Shown in pieces: positions 6,199-12,611 of a stretch of DNA of 13,602 nucleotides. The position numbers and the translations under genes are program-made. The stretch spans positions 1 through 13,602 of the forward strand of contig JAGIAU010000016.1 of the NCBI GenBank assembly GCA_017744755.1, written 5' to 3'. The stretch comes from Microbacteriaceae bacterium. GTDB lineage: Bacteria > Actinomycetota > Actinomycetes > Actinomycetales > Microbacteriaceae. A model generated the notes under the pieces. The model made no database searches and had not been told where the DNA came from. It saw only the letters and a program-made list of their open reading frames with translations. The first letter of the stretch is position 1; every line of letters begins with the position of its first letter.

Positions 6199-7430
6199 TC
6201 GACGCGCGCCGCGCGGTCGAGGCGGTGTGGCGCATCGAGTCGGCGCGGATCGTCGCGACGCTCGCCCGAGCGACGGGCGACTTCGGACTCGCCGAGGACC
6301 TCGCGCAGGAGGCCCTCGGCGAGGCGCTCGCGTCGTGGCCGGACGCCGGCATCCCGGCGAACCCGGGGGCCTGGCTCGTGACCGTCGGCAAGCGGCGCGC
6401 GATCGATCTGTGGCGGCGCCGCGGCAGGGAGGACGAACGCATGGCGGCGTTCGCGGCCGAGCTCGCCGACGCGACCGAGGCGGGCTGGGATCCGGAGCGG
6501 ATCGAGGACGACGTCCTGCGGCTCGTGTTCATCGCCTGCCATCCGGTGCTGTCGCGCGAGGCGAGCGTCGCGCTCACGCTGCGCACCGTCGGCGGCCTCA
6601 CGACGGAGGAGATCGCGAGCGCGTTCCTCGTCCCCGTCGCGACGGTGCAGCAGCGGATCGTGCGCGCGAAGAAGACGCTCGCGGCGGCGAACGTGCCCTT
6701 CGAGGCCCCGGCTCCGGCCGAGTACCCGGCTCGGCTGTCGGCCGTGCTCAGCGTCCTGTATCTCGTGTTCAACGAGGGCTACGCCGCCAGCTCGGGGCCG
6801 GAGTGGATGCGGCCGGACCTGAGCCGGGAGGCGCTGCGGCTCGCTCGCGTGCTCGTCGCGCTCGTGCCGCGCGAGCCGGAGGCGCACGGGCTCGTCGCGC
6901 TCATGGCGCTCACGGCGGCACGGTTCCCGGCGCGGCTCGACGCCGCCGGCGACCCCGTGCTGCTCGCCGACCAGGACCGGTCGAGGTGGGACCGCTCGCT
7001 CATCGGCCTCGGCCGGGGCGCGCTCGCGGCGGCGGATCGCGTGGGTCGCGGCCGCGGCCCGTACGCGCTGCAGGCGGCGATCGCGGAGTGCCATGACACC
7101 GCCGCGTCCGTCGAGGCGACGGACTGGAGCCGCATCGTGCTGCTCTACGAGGCGCTCGGCCGCATCGCTCCGTCGCCCGTCGTGGATCTGAACCGAGCCG
7201 TCGCGCTCGCGATGGCCGAGGGCCCGGCGACCGCGCTGCTGGAGGTCGACCGCATCGCCGCCTCCGGCGCGCTCGACGGCTACGCGCAGCTGCCGGGCGT
7301 CCGCGGCGAGCTGCTCGCACGGCTCGGGCGCCCGGCGGAGGCCCGCGCGGAGTACGAGCGCGCCGCGCGGCTCACGGGCAACGAGCGGGAGCGCCGCGTC
7401 TTCGAGACCAGGCGCCGCGCGCTCGAGTGA
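6195..7430 (+). CDS. ECF RNA polymerase sigma factor of the ECF42 type with long C-terminal extension (DUF6596/TPR-like)
   Basis: A 411-residue sigma factor, about twice the length of a minimal ECF sigma. Region sigma2 is at about 8-78 (FGLAEDLAQEALGEAL, then NPGAWLVTVGKRRAIDLWRR) and sigma4 at about 105-160, with the helix-turn-helix LTTEEIASAFLVPVATVQQR. The remainder is the extension typical of ECF42/DUF6596 proteins, with FNEGYAASSG at 192-201 and TPR-like repeats at about 330-410 (LLARLGRPAEARAEYERA). The extension is thought to control activity in place of an anti-sigma factor; none is encoded nearby. The start is the GTG at 6195, overlapping the DGPF stop; the frame is open further upstream, but that part lies inside the DGPF gene. 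The inducing signal is unknown. The gene converges on the TetR gene with 22 nt between stops. Confidence 0.92.
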   Translation: MIDARRAVEAVWRIESARIVATLARATGDFGLAEDLAQEALGEALASWPDAGIPANPGAWLVTVGKRRAIDLWRRRGREDERMAAFAAELADATEAGWDPERIEDDVLRLVFIACHPVLSREASVALTLRTVGGLTTEEIASAFLVPVATVQQRIVRAKKTLAAANVPFEAPAPAEYPARLSAVLSVLYLVFNEGYAASSGPEWMRPDLSREALRLARVLVALVPREPEAHGLVALMALTAARFPARLDAAGDPVLLADQDRSRWDRSLIGLGRGALAAADRVGRGRGPYALQAAIAECHDTAASVEATDWSRIVLLYEALGRIAPSPVVDLNRAVALAMAEGPATALLEVDRIAASGALDGYAQLPGVRGELLARLGRPAEARAEYERAARLTGNERERRVFETRRRALE

Positions 7431-7431
7431 C

Positions 7432-7449
7432 CGGCGCGCCGGCGCGCCG
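7432..7449. terminator. Perfect 18-bp GC palindrome between convergent stops
   Basis: The 22-nt gap between the sigma-factor stop (7430) and the TetR stop (7453) is almost wholly an uninterrupted self-complementary sequence containing two abutting GGCGCGCC octamers. It could form a GC hairpin in both transcripts, but only with a small loop taken from the palindrome, and no U-tract follows. A bidirectional terminator role is plausible only from its location. Confidence 0.3.
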
Positions 7450-7452
7450 CGG

Positions 7453-8046
7453 CTACGCGACCGGGAACCGGCGCTCGACGGCGACGAGGTAGGCGTCGCG
7501 GTCGAAGCCCGGGAGCAGCGCGCTCTGCACGATGAAGCCCTGGGCCAGGCCGAGCAGCACGGGAAGCGTCTCACGGCCCCAGGCCGCGGCATCCGCCTCG
7601 GAGCATCCCCGCGCCTCGCGCGCCCAGTCCGCGAGGTGGCGGGCGAACACGCGACCGAACTCTCCGAACACCCGGGTCGCGACGGCGTGGAACGCGGGGT
7701 CGGTGACCGCCTCGCCCCACAGCTGGAGCACGAGTCCGGCCGGCACGCCGTCGTCCGCGAAGCCATCGGCGATCGCGCGGATGATCTGCGCGGGCGAGAG
7801 GGGGCCGGCGGTCGCGGCGGCGGCGATGTTCGCCACGCGCCCGGCGAGGACTCGCTCGGCCGCGGCGATCGCGAGCTCCTGCTTGCCCGTGAAGTAGCGG
7901 TAGAGCGCGCCGGCGGACAGCCCCGAGGCCTCGATGATGTCGGCCATCGTCGTGGCCTGGAACCCCTGCTCGCGGAAGCAGGCGATCGCGGCGTCGAGGA
8001 TCTGGTCGCGCCGCGACGCGAGGTGCGCGTCGCTCACCTTCGGCAT
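7453..8046 (-). CDS. TetR/AcrR-family transcriptional repressor
   Basis: A 197-residue regulator with a classical TetR N-terminus. Residues 12-58 (RRDQILDAAIACFREQGF, then the helix-turn-helix TTMADIIEASGLSAGALYRYF, then GKQELAIA) form the DNA-binding domain. The C-terminal two-thirds is a helical ligand-binding and dimerisation domain too variable to predict a ligand. The ATG at 8046 has GGAGG upstream (plus-strand complement within 8051-8057), whereas longer versions would begin inside the divergent promoter. It is transcribed away from the membrane protein at 8129. An imperfect palindrome at 8101-8114 overlaps both promoters, so it most likely represses itself and that neighbour. Confidence 0.92.
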   Translation of the reverse strand: MPKVSDAHLASRRDQILDAAIACFREQGFQATTMADIIEASGLSAGALYRYFTGKQELAIAAAERVLAGRVANIAAAATAGPLSPAQIIRAIADGFADDGVPAGLVLQLWGEAVTDPAFHAVATRVFGEFGRVFARHLADWAREARGCSEADAAAWGRETLPVLLGLAQGFIVQSALLPGFDRDAYLVAVERRFPVA

Positions 8047-8070
8047 CGGCGCCTCCTCTCGCTCCACGGC

Positions 8071-8099
8071 TTGACCTCGACCGTATCCGGGATTATAAA
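8071..8099 (+). promoter_or_regulatory. Housekeeping-type promoter of the ABC-2-like membrane protein, overlapping the tetR -10
   Basis: TTGACC (8071-8076) and TATAAA (8094-8099) are separated by 17 nt, close to the sigma70 consensus and striking in such GC-rich DNA. Transcription would begin near 8106, which excludes the ATG at 8102 and supports the start at 8129. On the opposite strand a perfect TATAAT (8097-8092) could be the -10 of the TetR gene, though its -35 is poor. Confidence 0.7.
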
Positions 8100-8100
8100 G

Positions 8101-8114
8101 AATGAACATTCGTT
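8101..8114. promoter_or_regulatory. Candidate TetR operator
   Basis: AATGAACATTCGTT is an imperfect palindrome (half-sites AATGAA and AACGAA on opposite strands). It covers the expected transcription start of the membrane protein gene and lies immediately upstream of the TATAAT of the TetR gene. Its size and position fit autoregulatory TetR operators. Binding by the adjacent repressor is inferred. Confidence 0.6.
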
Positions 8115-8128
8115 TTGGAGATTCCCCC

Positions 8129-9199
8129 ATGAACGCCCTCAACCCGCCTCACACGCCCTGGTCCCGCAGCACCGTGCTGGGCATCGTGCTGTCGCTCGTC
8201 GTGGGCGTCCTCGTCCTCGCGTTCTCCTGGCCCGCGATCACCTCCGAGCCGCGCGCGCTGCCGATCGTCGTCGCAGGGCCGCAGGAAGCCGTCGCGCCGA
8301 TCGCCGGCGCGCTCGCCGAGCAGGCGGACGGCGCCTTCATCGTCACCCCCGCCGAGGACCGCGTCGCCGCGGTCGAGGCGATCGAGACCCGGACCGCCTA
8401 CGGCGCGATCGTCGTGGACGGCGGCGCGACGCCGCCCGAGGTGCTCTACTCGACCGCGGCGAGCCCCGTCGCCGCCCAGCTCCTGCAGGCGGTCGGCGCG
8501 CAGCTCCAGCAGATGGTCGACGCGCAGCTCGCCGCCGCGAGCCAGGCGACCGGGCAGCAGCTCCCGGCCGTCGAGGTCGCGATGACCGACGTCGTGCCGC
8601 TGCTGCCGACCGATCCGCGCGGCGCCGGGATCACCGCGGCGACGTTCCCGCTCGTCCTCGGCGGCATGATCGGCGGCATCGCGCTCACCATGGCGATCAG
8701 CGGCGTCTGGCGCCGCGTGGTCGCGCTCCTCGTCTACTCGATCGCCGGCGGCCTCGCGATCGTCGCGATCATGCAGGGCTGGTTCCAGGCCCTCGCCGGC
8801 GACTACCTGCTGAACGCCGCTGCGGTCGGGCTCACGCTCCTCGCGATCGGGGCGACGATCGTCGGCTTCGCCTCCGTCGTCGGCCGGGCCGGCGTCGCGA
8901 TCGGCCCCGTGCTGTTCCTCCTCATCGCGAACCCGATCGCCGGCGCCACCGCACCCAAGGAGTTCCTGCCGGAGCCATGGGGCGCCGTCGGCCAGTGGTT
9001 CCCGCCGGGCGCGGGTGCGACGCTCGTCCGCGACCTGTCCTACTTCCCCGCCGCGGACACGACCTTCCCCTGGCTCGTCCTCGCGAGCTGGGCCGTCGGC
9101 GGCCTGCTGCTTGCGATGGTCGGCCACTTCCGGAACGCGAAGGCGACCGAGGGCCTCGAGACCCCGGAGCCGCCGGAGGACGCCCCGGCCGCCGCCTAG
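8129..9199 (+). CDS. ABC-2/YhgE-like membrane transport protein
   Basis: A 356-residue membrane protein with one N-terminal helix (about 14-36), an extracytoplasmic domain of about 130 residues, and five further helices (about 170-191, 196-215, 226-252, 255-272 and 313-333), ending in a Pro/Glu/Ala-rich tail. This one-plus-five layout with a large first loop is that of ABC-2 permeases and the YhgE/Pip-like (DUF3533) family. Such proteins export small compounds or lipids; the substrate is not predictable. No ATP-binding partner gene lies beside it, so it either works alone in the manner proposed for YhgE-like proteins or recruits a distant ATPase. TGGAG before the ATG at 8129 (8-nt spacer) and the promoter position support this start. 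The TetR neighbour and shared operator suggest ligand-induced expression. Its stop is 6 nt from that of the convergent general stress gene. Confidence 0.72.
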   Translation: MNALNPPHTPWSRSTVLGIVLSLVVGVLVLAFSWPAITSEPRALPIVVAGPQEAVAPIAGALAEQADGAFIVTPAEDRVAAVEAIETRTAYGAIVVDGGATPPEVLYSTAASPVAAQLLQAVGAQLQQMVDAQLAAASQATGQQLPAVEVAMTDVVPLLPTDPRGAGITAATFPLVLGGMIGGIALTMAISGVWRRVVALLVYSIAGGLAIVAIMQGWFQALAGDYLLNAAAVGLTLLAIGATIVGFASVVGRAGVAIGPVLFLLIANPIAGATAPKEFLPEPWGAVGQWFPPGAGATLVRDLSYFPAADTTFPWLVLASWAVGGLLLAMVGHFRNAKATEGLETPEPPEDAPAAA

Positions 9200-9205
9200 C
9201 CCGCG

Positions 9206-9697
9206 CTACTCCGTCGGCGAGGCGGCGAGGAGCTGCTGGGCCCTGGCCGCGGTGTCCGTCGGGACGACGACCTGGTAGTTCGAGGCGAGCACCTGCTGCG
9301 TCGAGGCGAAGTCGCGGCGGCGGCGCGTGAACGCGTACGCGATGAGGCCGAGGACGACGCCGACCCCGGCCGTCACGAGGAACACGGCGGCGATGAGCCG
9401 CAGCGAGCCTGCGCCGGTGACATCCGGGTTGAAGAGGGTGAGCAGGAGCGCGAAGAACAGGCCGATGAACGCGCCGTTCGCTGCGCCCGACAACGCCGCC
9501 CGGCCCCAGGAGAGCTTCCCGGTGACGCGCTCGACCGTCTTCAGATCGTTCCCGATGATGGCGACCTGGCTGACGTCGAACTCCGCCTTCGCCAGGCGGT
9601 CGACCACCGCCTGCGCCTCCGGGTAGGTCTCGTAGGTGCCGACGACGTCGCCACGGGGCACGGTCAGGCCGGAGCGGATGCCGGAGGGGTTGCTCAT
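9206..9697 (-). CDS. General stress protein 17M-like membrane protein
   Basis: A 163-residue protein whose first part (about 16-65, VVGTYETYPEAQAVVDRLAKAEF then VSQVAIIGNDL) matches the general stress protein 17M-like (YflT) domain. Two hydrophobic helices follow (about 70-90 and 99-122) with a Gly/Ala-rich start, then a basic RRRRD turn and a short soluble C-terminus. In Bacillus, YflT belongs to the SigB general stress regulon; what the protein does is not known. I chose the ATG at 9697 because a -10-like CAGAAT (9710-9705) ends 7 nt upstream, suggesting a leaderless message, and no clear Shine-Dalgarno exists for it or for the alternative ATG at 9706. It is divergent from the MgtE_N/CBS gene. 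Confidence 0.85.
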   Translation of the reverse strand: MSNPSGIRSGLTVPRGDVVGTYETYPEAQAVVDRLAKAEFDVSQVAIIGNDLKTVERVTGKLSWGRAALSGAANGAFIGLFFALLLTLFNPDVTGAGSLRLIAAVFLVTAGVGVVLGLIAYAFTRRRRDFASTQQVLASNYQVVVPTDTAARAQQLLAASPTE

Positions 9698-9704
9698 GCG
9701 GCCC

Positions 9705-9710
9705 ATTCTG
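9705..9710 (-). promoter_or_regulatory. -10 box for the general stress protein gene (leaderless)
   Basis: Read on the minus strand, CAGAAT ends 7 nt before the ATG at 9697, so transcription would start at the start codon. It differs from the TANNNT pattern at its first base and no -35 is evident, so the assignment rests on spacing and on the lack of a Shine-Dalgarno. Confidence 0.4.
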
Positions 9711-9736
9711 ACACGCGAGGGCCGGTGACGCGCGGG

Positions 9737-9742
9737 TAGGGT
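9737..9742 (+). promoter_or_regulatory. -10 box for the MgtE_N/CBS operon (leaderless)
   Basis: TAGGGT ends 6 nt before the GTG at 9749, placing the expected transcription start on the first base of the start codon. The sequence fits the actinobacterial TANNNT box. The same bases (AGGG) could be read as a poor Shine-Dalgarno, but the leaderless reading fits better. Confidence 0.55.
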
Positions 9743-9748
9743 TTCAGC

Positions 9749-10834
9749 GTGAGCACGAACCGGGTCTTCGCCGCGCGCGTCGCCGGTTGCGCCGTCTTCG
9801 ATCCGAACGGGGACCGCGTCGGCCGGGTGCGCGATGTCGTCGTCGTGCGCCGCGCCACCGCGAGCCCCCGCGTCGTCGGCCTCGTCGTCGAGGTGCCGGG
9901 CAAGCGCCGCGTGTTCCTCTCCATCGGCCGGGTCACCTCGATCTCCTCCGGCCAGGTGATCGTGACCGGGCTCATCAACCTGCGCCGCTTCGAGCAGCGT
10001 CCCGAGGAGCTGCGGATCATCGCGGAGTTCCTCGGCCGCCGCGTGCACCTGCTGCCGGACGGCGACGAGGCGCAGATCGAGGACGTCGCGATCGGGCAGA
10101 CCCCGGTCGGCGACTGGGAGGTCACGCAGCTCTTCGTGCGGAAGCCGCGCGCCGGCGGCGGTCCGTTCTCCTTCGGCAAGGGGCCGACCGCGTTCGTCTC
10201 CTGGCCGGAGATCCGCGAGGGCGGGGAGCGCCCGGGCGAGGACCAGAGCGCCGAGCACCTGGTCGAGACGATCAGCGAGCTGCTCCCGGACGCGCGGCAG
10301 GAGGAGCTGCTCGAGCTCATGGAGCCGGAGGAGGCGGAGGACGTCCGCTTCCTGCTCGCCTACGAGTTCGACACCGCCGGCGGCCTCATGAGCCCCGAGC
10401 CGATCATCGTCTCCGCCGACGCGACCGTCGCGGAGGGGCTCGCGCTCATCCGCCGCCACGAGCTCGCCCCGGCGATGGCCTCGGCCGTCTTCGTCACGCT
10501 GCCGCCGTACGAGCCGCCGACCGGTCGCTTCCTCGGCGCCGTCCACTTCCAGCGGATGCTCCGCTACCCGCCGCACGAGCGCCTCGGCGCGCTCGTCGAC
10601 ACGGGCCTCGAGCCGCTCAACGTCCGCGCGAGCCTTCAGGAGGTCGCCCGCGAGCTCGCGAGCTACAACCTCGTCGCGCTCCCCGTCGTCGACGACGGCC
10701 ACCGACTCGTCGGGGTGGTGACCATCGACGATGTCCTCGACCATCTCCTGCCGGACGACTGGCGAAGTACGGATACGACCCCCGTGCCTTCGACCGCCGC
10801 CATGAGCCAGAGGACATCCCATGCCGCGTCCTGA
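9749..10834 (+). CDS. MgtE N-terminal domain/CBS-pair protein without membrane domain
   Basis: A 361-residue soluble protein. An N-terminal PRC-barrel-like region (about 8-130, VAGCAVFDPNGDRVGRVRDVVV then DVAIGQTPVGDWEV) precedes a short helical MgtE_N segment (about 168-205, ISELLPDARQEELLELMEPE) and two CBS motifs (about 207-270 and 285-335, ending VVDDGHRLVGVVTIDDVLDHL). In MgtE transporters the N and CBS domains sense magnesium and gate a membrane pore; here there is no pore domain, so a regulatory or metal/nucleotide-sensing role is more likely than transport, although such genes are often named magnesium transporters. The MgtE_N segment looks several helices shorter than usual. The GTG start is set by the TAGGGT box 6 nt upstream. 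Its 3' end overlaps the DUF1003 gene by 14 nt, so the two are co-transcribed. Confidence 0.85.
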   Translation: MSTNRVFAARVAGCAVFDPNGDRVGRVRDVVVVRRATASPRVVGLVVEVPGKRRVFLSIGRVTSISSGQVIVTGLINLRRFEQRPEELRIIAEFLGRRVHLLPDGDEAQIEDVAIGQTPVGDWEVTQLFVRKPRAGGGPFSFGKGPTAFVSWPEIREGGERPGEDQSAEHLVETISELLPDARQEELLELMEPEEAEDVRFLLAYEFDTAGGLMSPEPIIVSADATVAEGLALIRRHELAPAMASAVFVTLPPYEPPTGRFLGAVHFQRMLRYPPHERLGALVDTGLEPLNVRASLQEVARELASYNLVALPVVDDGHRLVGVVTIDDVLDHLLPDDWRSTDTTPVPSTAAMSQRTSHAAS

Positions 10835-11342
10835 GCGCCGCACGACGACATCGCGCATCGACACGCCCAAGGGCCTGCGCGCGCAGCGCCCTGTCGCCGA
10901 GCGCCGAGACCGCTTCGGCCACTTCACAGAGCTCATCGCGCGCTGGATGGGCACGCCGTGGTTCATCCTCGGGCTCACGGCCTTCGTCTTCGTGTGGATG
11001 TTCTGGAACACGACGGCGCCCGACGGCTGGCGCTTCGACTCGGCGGCGATCGGCTTCACCGCGCTCACGCTCATCCTGTCCCTGCAGGCCTCCTACGCCG
11101 CGCCGCTCATCCTGCTCGCGCAGAACCGGCAGGACGACCGCGATCGCGTCGGCATGGAGCAGGACCGGCAGCGCGCGGAGCGCAACCTGCAGGACACCGA
11201 GTACCTCGCTCGCGAGATCGTGGCGCTGCGCCTCGGGCTCGAAGACCTCGCGACGAAGGACTTCGTGCGCCAGGAGCTGCGGGCGATGCTCGCCGAGCTG
11301 GAGAAGGAGCGCGAGCAGGAGAAGGAGCGACCCGGTGGTTGA
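10821..11342 (+). CDS. DUF1003 membrane protein
   Basis: A 173-residue protein with a basic N-terminus (about 1-30), two transmembrane helices (about 46-63 and 76-98) separated by the WNTTAPDGWRFD loop, and a charged helical C-terminus (about 103-171) likely to form a coiled coil. The LSLQASYAAPLILLAQNRQDDRDR stretch (87-110) is the hallmark of the DUF1003 family, whose function is unknown. AGAGGA lies before the ATG at 10821, which is inside the upstream gene (14-nt overlap, +1 frame). Its stop codon is inside the palindromic repeat at 11334-11376, and the last 8 nt overlap mrp. The position between MgtE_N/CBS and mrp genes suggests a conserved operon. Confidence 0.88.
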   Translation: MPRPERRTTTSRIDTPKGLRAQRPVAERRDRFGHFTELIARWMGTPWFILGLTAFVFVWMFWNTTAPDGWRFDSAAIGFTALTLILSLQASYAAPLILLAQNRQDDRDRVGMEQDRQRAERNLQDTEYLAREIVALRLGLEDLATKDFVRQELRAMLAELEKEREQEKERPGG

Positions 11343-11376
11343 GGAGGCCGCCGAGGGCGGCCGTCTCGAAGCCACC
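11334..11376 (+). repeat. Palindromic dispersed-repeat-like element across the DUF1003/mrp junction
   Basis: The 43-nt element has a 7-bp GC stem (11346-11352 with 11356-11362, 3-nt loop) flanked by imperfectly complementary ends GGTGGTTGAG and CTCGAAGCCACC. Elements of the form GGTTGAG...GGCCGCC...GGCGGCC...CTCGAAACCACC are, as I recall, common intergenic repeats in Microbacteriaceae. Here it supplies the TGA of the DUF1003 gene (11340-11342), the GTG of mrp (11335-11337) and the first 14 codons of Mrp. Confidence 0.75.
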
Positions 11377-12495
11377 GACCCGGCTGACCTCGACCCCCTC
11401 CGCGCCGCCGTCTCCGCCGTCGTCGACCCGGAGCTGCGCCGCTCGCTCGGCGAGCTCGGCATGGTGCGCTCGGTCGCGCTCGCCGTCGACGGCACGGCGC
11501 AGGTCGCGATCGCCCTCACCGTCACGGGCTGCCCCGCCGCGGACCGGATCGAGCGGGACGTCCGCGCGGCCGCGCTGTCCGCGCCGGGGGTCGCGGCGGC
11601 GGCGGTCGTTCTCGAGACGATGACGCAGGACGAGCGGCAGGCGATGATCGAGCGGGTGCGCGGCGAACGCGCGAACCGCTTCGGGCCCGGCACGCTCACC
11701 CGCGTCATCGCGGTCGGCAGCGGCAAGGGCGGCGTCGGCAAGTCGACCGTCGCCGCGAACCTCGCCGTCGCGCTGCATCAGCGGGGCCTGCGCGTCGGCG
11801 TCATGGACCTCGACGTGCACGGCTTCTCGATCCCGGGATTGCTCGGCATCGCCGGCGAACGGCCGACGCGCGTCGACGCGCTCATGATGCCGCCGCGGGC
11901 CCTCCTCGGGCGCGGCGGCGACGGCATCCCGGCCATCTCGATCGGCATGTTCCTCGACGGCGACGAGCCGGTGTCGTGGCGCGGGCCGATGCTGCACCGG
12001 ACGGTGGAGCAGTTCCTCGCGGACGTGTGGTTCGGCGATCTCGACGTGCTCGTCGTCGATCTGCCGCCGGGGACCGGGGACGCGGCGCTGTCCTTCGGCC
12101 AGCTCGTGCCGAACGCGGAGTTCCTCCTCGTCACGACGCCGCAGCCGGCCGCCGCCGAGGTCGCGGTGCGCGCGGGAGCGCTCGCGCGACGCCTGGGCCA
12201 GCGCCTCCTCGGGGTCGTGGAGAACATGGCGGGGCTCCCCCAGCCGGACGGCTCGGTCCTCGAGCTGTTCGGCAGCGGCGGCGGCGACGCGACGGCGCGA
12301 CGGCTCTCGACGCACGACGACGCCGTCGAGGTCATGGCCCGCATCCCGCTGTCGGTGCCGCTGCGCGCGGGCGGCGACGCGGGCGCCCCGATCGCGACGA
12401 CGGAGCCGGGCGACCCCGCGGCGGCGGCCTTCCGCGCCCTCGCCGCTGCGGTGGTCGCGGCCGCCCCCTCCCGCGCCGGCCGTTCCCTCCTCTAG
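11335..12495 (+). CDS. mrp: Mrp/NBP35-type P-loop ATPase, iron-sulfur cluster carrier
   Basis: A 386-residue cytoplasmic ATPase of the Mrp/ApbC family, which binds and passes on iron-sulfur clusters. An N-terminal MIP18/DUF59 domain (about 18-95, with TGCP and C66) precedes the P-loop domain (about 120-380). That domain has the deviant Walker A GSGKGGVGKST (128-138), DLDVHGFSIPGLLG (158-171), SWRGPM (214-219) and DLPPGTGD (242-249). The CxxC pair that many Mrp proteins use to hold the cluster between two subunits is absent from the usual place (VENMAGLPQPDGS, 295-307), as I recall is usual in actinobacterial Mrp. The GTG at 11335 has GAAGGAG 7 nt upstream and is the only plausible start before the DUF59 domain. 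Residues 1-14 come from the palindromic repeat and are probably not functional. Confidence 0.93.
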   Translation: MVEEAAEGGRLEATDPADLDPLRAAVSAVVDPELRRSLGELGMVRSVALAVDGTAQVAIALTVTGCPAADRIERDVRAAALSAPGVAAAAVVLETMTQDERQAMIERVRGERANRFGPGTLTRVIAVGSGKGGVGKSTVAANLAVALHQRGLRVGVMDLDVHGFSIPGLLGIAGERPTRVDALMMPPRALLGRGGDGIPAISIGMFLDGDEPVSWRGPMLHRTVEQFLADVWFGDLDVLVVDLPPGTGDAALSFGQLVPNAEFLLVTTPQPAAAEVAVRAGALARRLGQRLLGVVENMAGLPQPDGSVLELFGSGGGDATARRLSTHDDAVEVMARIPLSVPLRAGGDAGAPIATTEPGDPAAAAFRALAAAVVAAAPSRAGRSLL

Positions 12496-12513
12496 CCCCC
12501 GCCCCCGAGGCTC

Positions 12514-12578
12514 GCTCAGGGTGTTACCCGCTCGCTCAGGGCGATATTCACCCTGAGCAGAGGCAGATCACCCTGAGC
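12514..12578. terminator. Second nested inverted repeat between convergent genes, likely bidirectional terminator
   Basis: Outer arms GCTCAGGGTG (12514-12523) and CACCCTGAGC (12569-12578) enclose inner arms GCTCAGGG (12534-12541) and CCCTGAGC (12551-12558) around a 9-nt loop. It begins 18 nt after the mrp stop and ends 33 nt before the stop of the convergent small gene. Core sequence, two-stem organisation and 9-nt inner loop match the element at 108-180, so both belong to one repeat family. Confidence 0.6.
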
Positions 12579-12611
12579 AGGCGACGGGAGGCGGCGGAGC
12601 GTGGGTACGGG

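Noticed and set aside
3972..7766. A 1264-codon open frame on the minus strand
   Set aside because: It is the antisense of pepP, the DGPF gene and the sigma-factor gene, which have clear motifs and ribosome binding sites. Its translation is Arg/Ala/Gly/Pro-rich without domains, as expected of shadow frames at this GC content.
8102..8128. ATG at 8102 as start of the ABC-2-like protein
   Set aside because: It lies inside the operator palindrome and upstream of the expected transcription start; ATG 8129 has TGGAG at proper spacing.
9206..11074. A 622-codon minus-strand frame extending the general stress protein upstream
   Set aside because: Only the last 163 codons look like protein; the rest is antisense to the MgtE_N/CBS gene, and a -10 box lies just before ATG 9697.
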